Both the position numbers and the translations under genes were made by a program. The notes below the pieces were generated by a model, which saw only the letters and a program-made list of their open reading frames with translations, searched no databases and was not told the origin of the DNA. DNA of 64,000 nucleotides from Oegoconia quadripuncta (lineage: Eukaryota; Arthropoda; Insecta; Lepidoptera; Autostichidae): NCBI GenBank assembly GCA_949316235.1, contig OX438741.1:11967124-12031123 (forward strand). Direction: 5' to 3'. Of the stretch, positions 63,568 through 64,000 are shown piece after piece (the stretch's first letter is position 1; each line of letters opens with the position of its first letter).

Positions 63568-63990
63568 TTTTTGGTTGAAGTTACTCTCGGGAAAGGCGAA
63601 GCGAGCTAAATCCATACAGCCATGTCTTATTTCTTCTGTTTAGTCAAGTCAGTCTCAGTTAAAGCAAGTCATTTTAGTTACGGTCAAGTCATTCTTCAGT
63701 AAAGTGGCAAAATGCTTTACGGAAGATATTGGCGGTTTCTTGTGGCAACCGAAAAGGCTTGTTACGCAATTCACTTTAATATGTTGTCTATAATGCACAC
63801 TGCATTGCAACATTTTTTTTCTTCAAGGAATCGTTCAAACATCCCACAATTTGTACCAAGAACCGATTGTACTCGTTTTTTATCTAGCAAGTGTAAACGA
63901 CTTCTTCCCTTCACTCGTACACCATCACTATCTTTTGGCCATTAAATATTCTGCCGTTATCAAGCTTCAAAACTTCAAAGCTTGAAAATG
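63568..63990 (-). mobile_element. SINE family E, diverged copy near the window edge
   Basis: T-run, GGCGAAGCGAGCTAAATCCATACAGCCATG, GTCAAGTCATTCTTCAGTAAAGTGGC, TTGTTACGCAATTCACTTTAAT and TATTCTGCCGTTATCAAGCTTC match family E. It is interrupted near 63785-63900 by the repeat shared with 60470-60665. Confidence 0.68.
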
Positions 63991-64000
63991 CACTAAATTC

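Larger units (their letters stand above)
1098..64000 (+). other. probable very large first intron of the spectraplakin gene
   Basis: After the donor at 1098 no exon encoding the CH domain is visible on the + strand to the end of the window, and no other convincing host gene is seen on either strand. The interval is packed with mobile elements in both orientations, as in long lepidopteran introns. This is an inference from the exon; a nested host gene could have been missed. Confidence 0.45.

Overview
This is animal nuclear DNA, almost certainly from a moth or butterfly (Lepidoptera). It is AT-rich, has no bacterial-style gene packing, carries frequent TAGGTACCTA/GTAGGTAG-type motifs, and is crowded with tRNA-derived SINEs and LINE tails of types I know from lepidopteran genomes. 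Only one host coding segment is recognised: a first coding exon (995-1097, + strand) that reads like an alternative start of the spectraplakin gene short stop (MACF1/dystonin family). It ends with a consensus splice donor. Its frame and split codon would join to the ERD... start of the calponin-homology domain exon. That exon was not found, so the remaining ~63 kb is best read as one very large first intron filled with transposable elements. If so, every other gene-like stretch here is a transposon relic.

Layout: 1-1100 upstream region and exon. 1.1-16 kb: SINEs, LINE 3' ends (one with a clear 16-bp target-site duplication, one split by a SINE) and no host exons. 16.2-18.2 kb: a long-TIR element and a mariner-like MITE inside an older retroelement tail. 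19.8-24.7 kb: LINE and SINE fragments nested in one another. 28.25-32.6 kb: a 4.35-kb palindrome with ~2-kb arms, made of an Academ-like DNA transposon end carrying a split gene for an XPG/FEN-like nuclease with a cysteine-rich C-terminus. 35-41 kb: hairpins, a transposase N-terminus relic, a SINE with a 10-bp target-site duplication, and an 883-bp P-element-like transposon with a two-exon THAP-type gene, 28-bp perfect terminal repeats and 8-bp target-site duplication. 44-46.4 kb: two MITEs abutting at TA sites and an internally deleted recombinase-like element. 47-64 kb: LINE ends, more SINEs, a TIR element at 50.3-51.4 kb, and a mariner-like element with a decayed transposase.

The most notable structures are the Academ-like palindrome, in which both outer ends derive from the same transposon end; the compact P-like element; a pair of adjacent perfect hairpins with identical ATTA loops (40775-40898); and the spectraplakin exon. 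Positions of repeat edges were read by eye and may be off by several bases. All family names come from recognition, not database searches.
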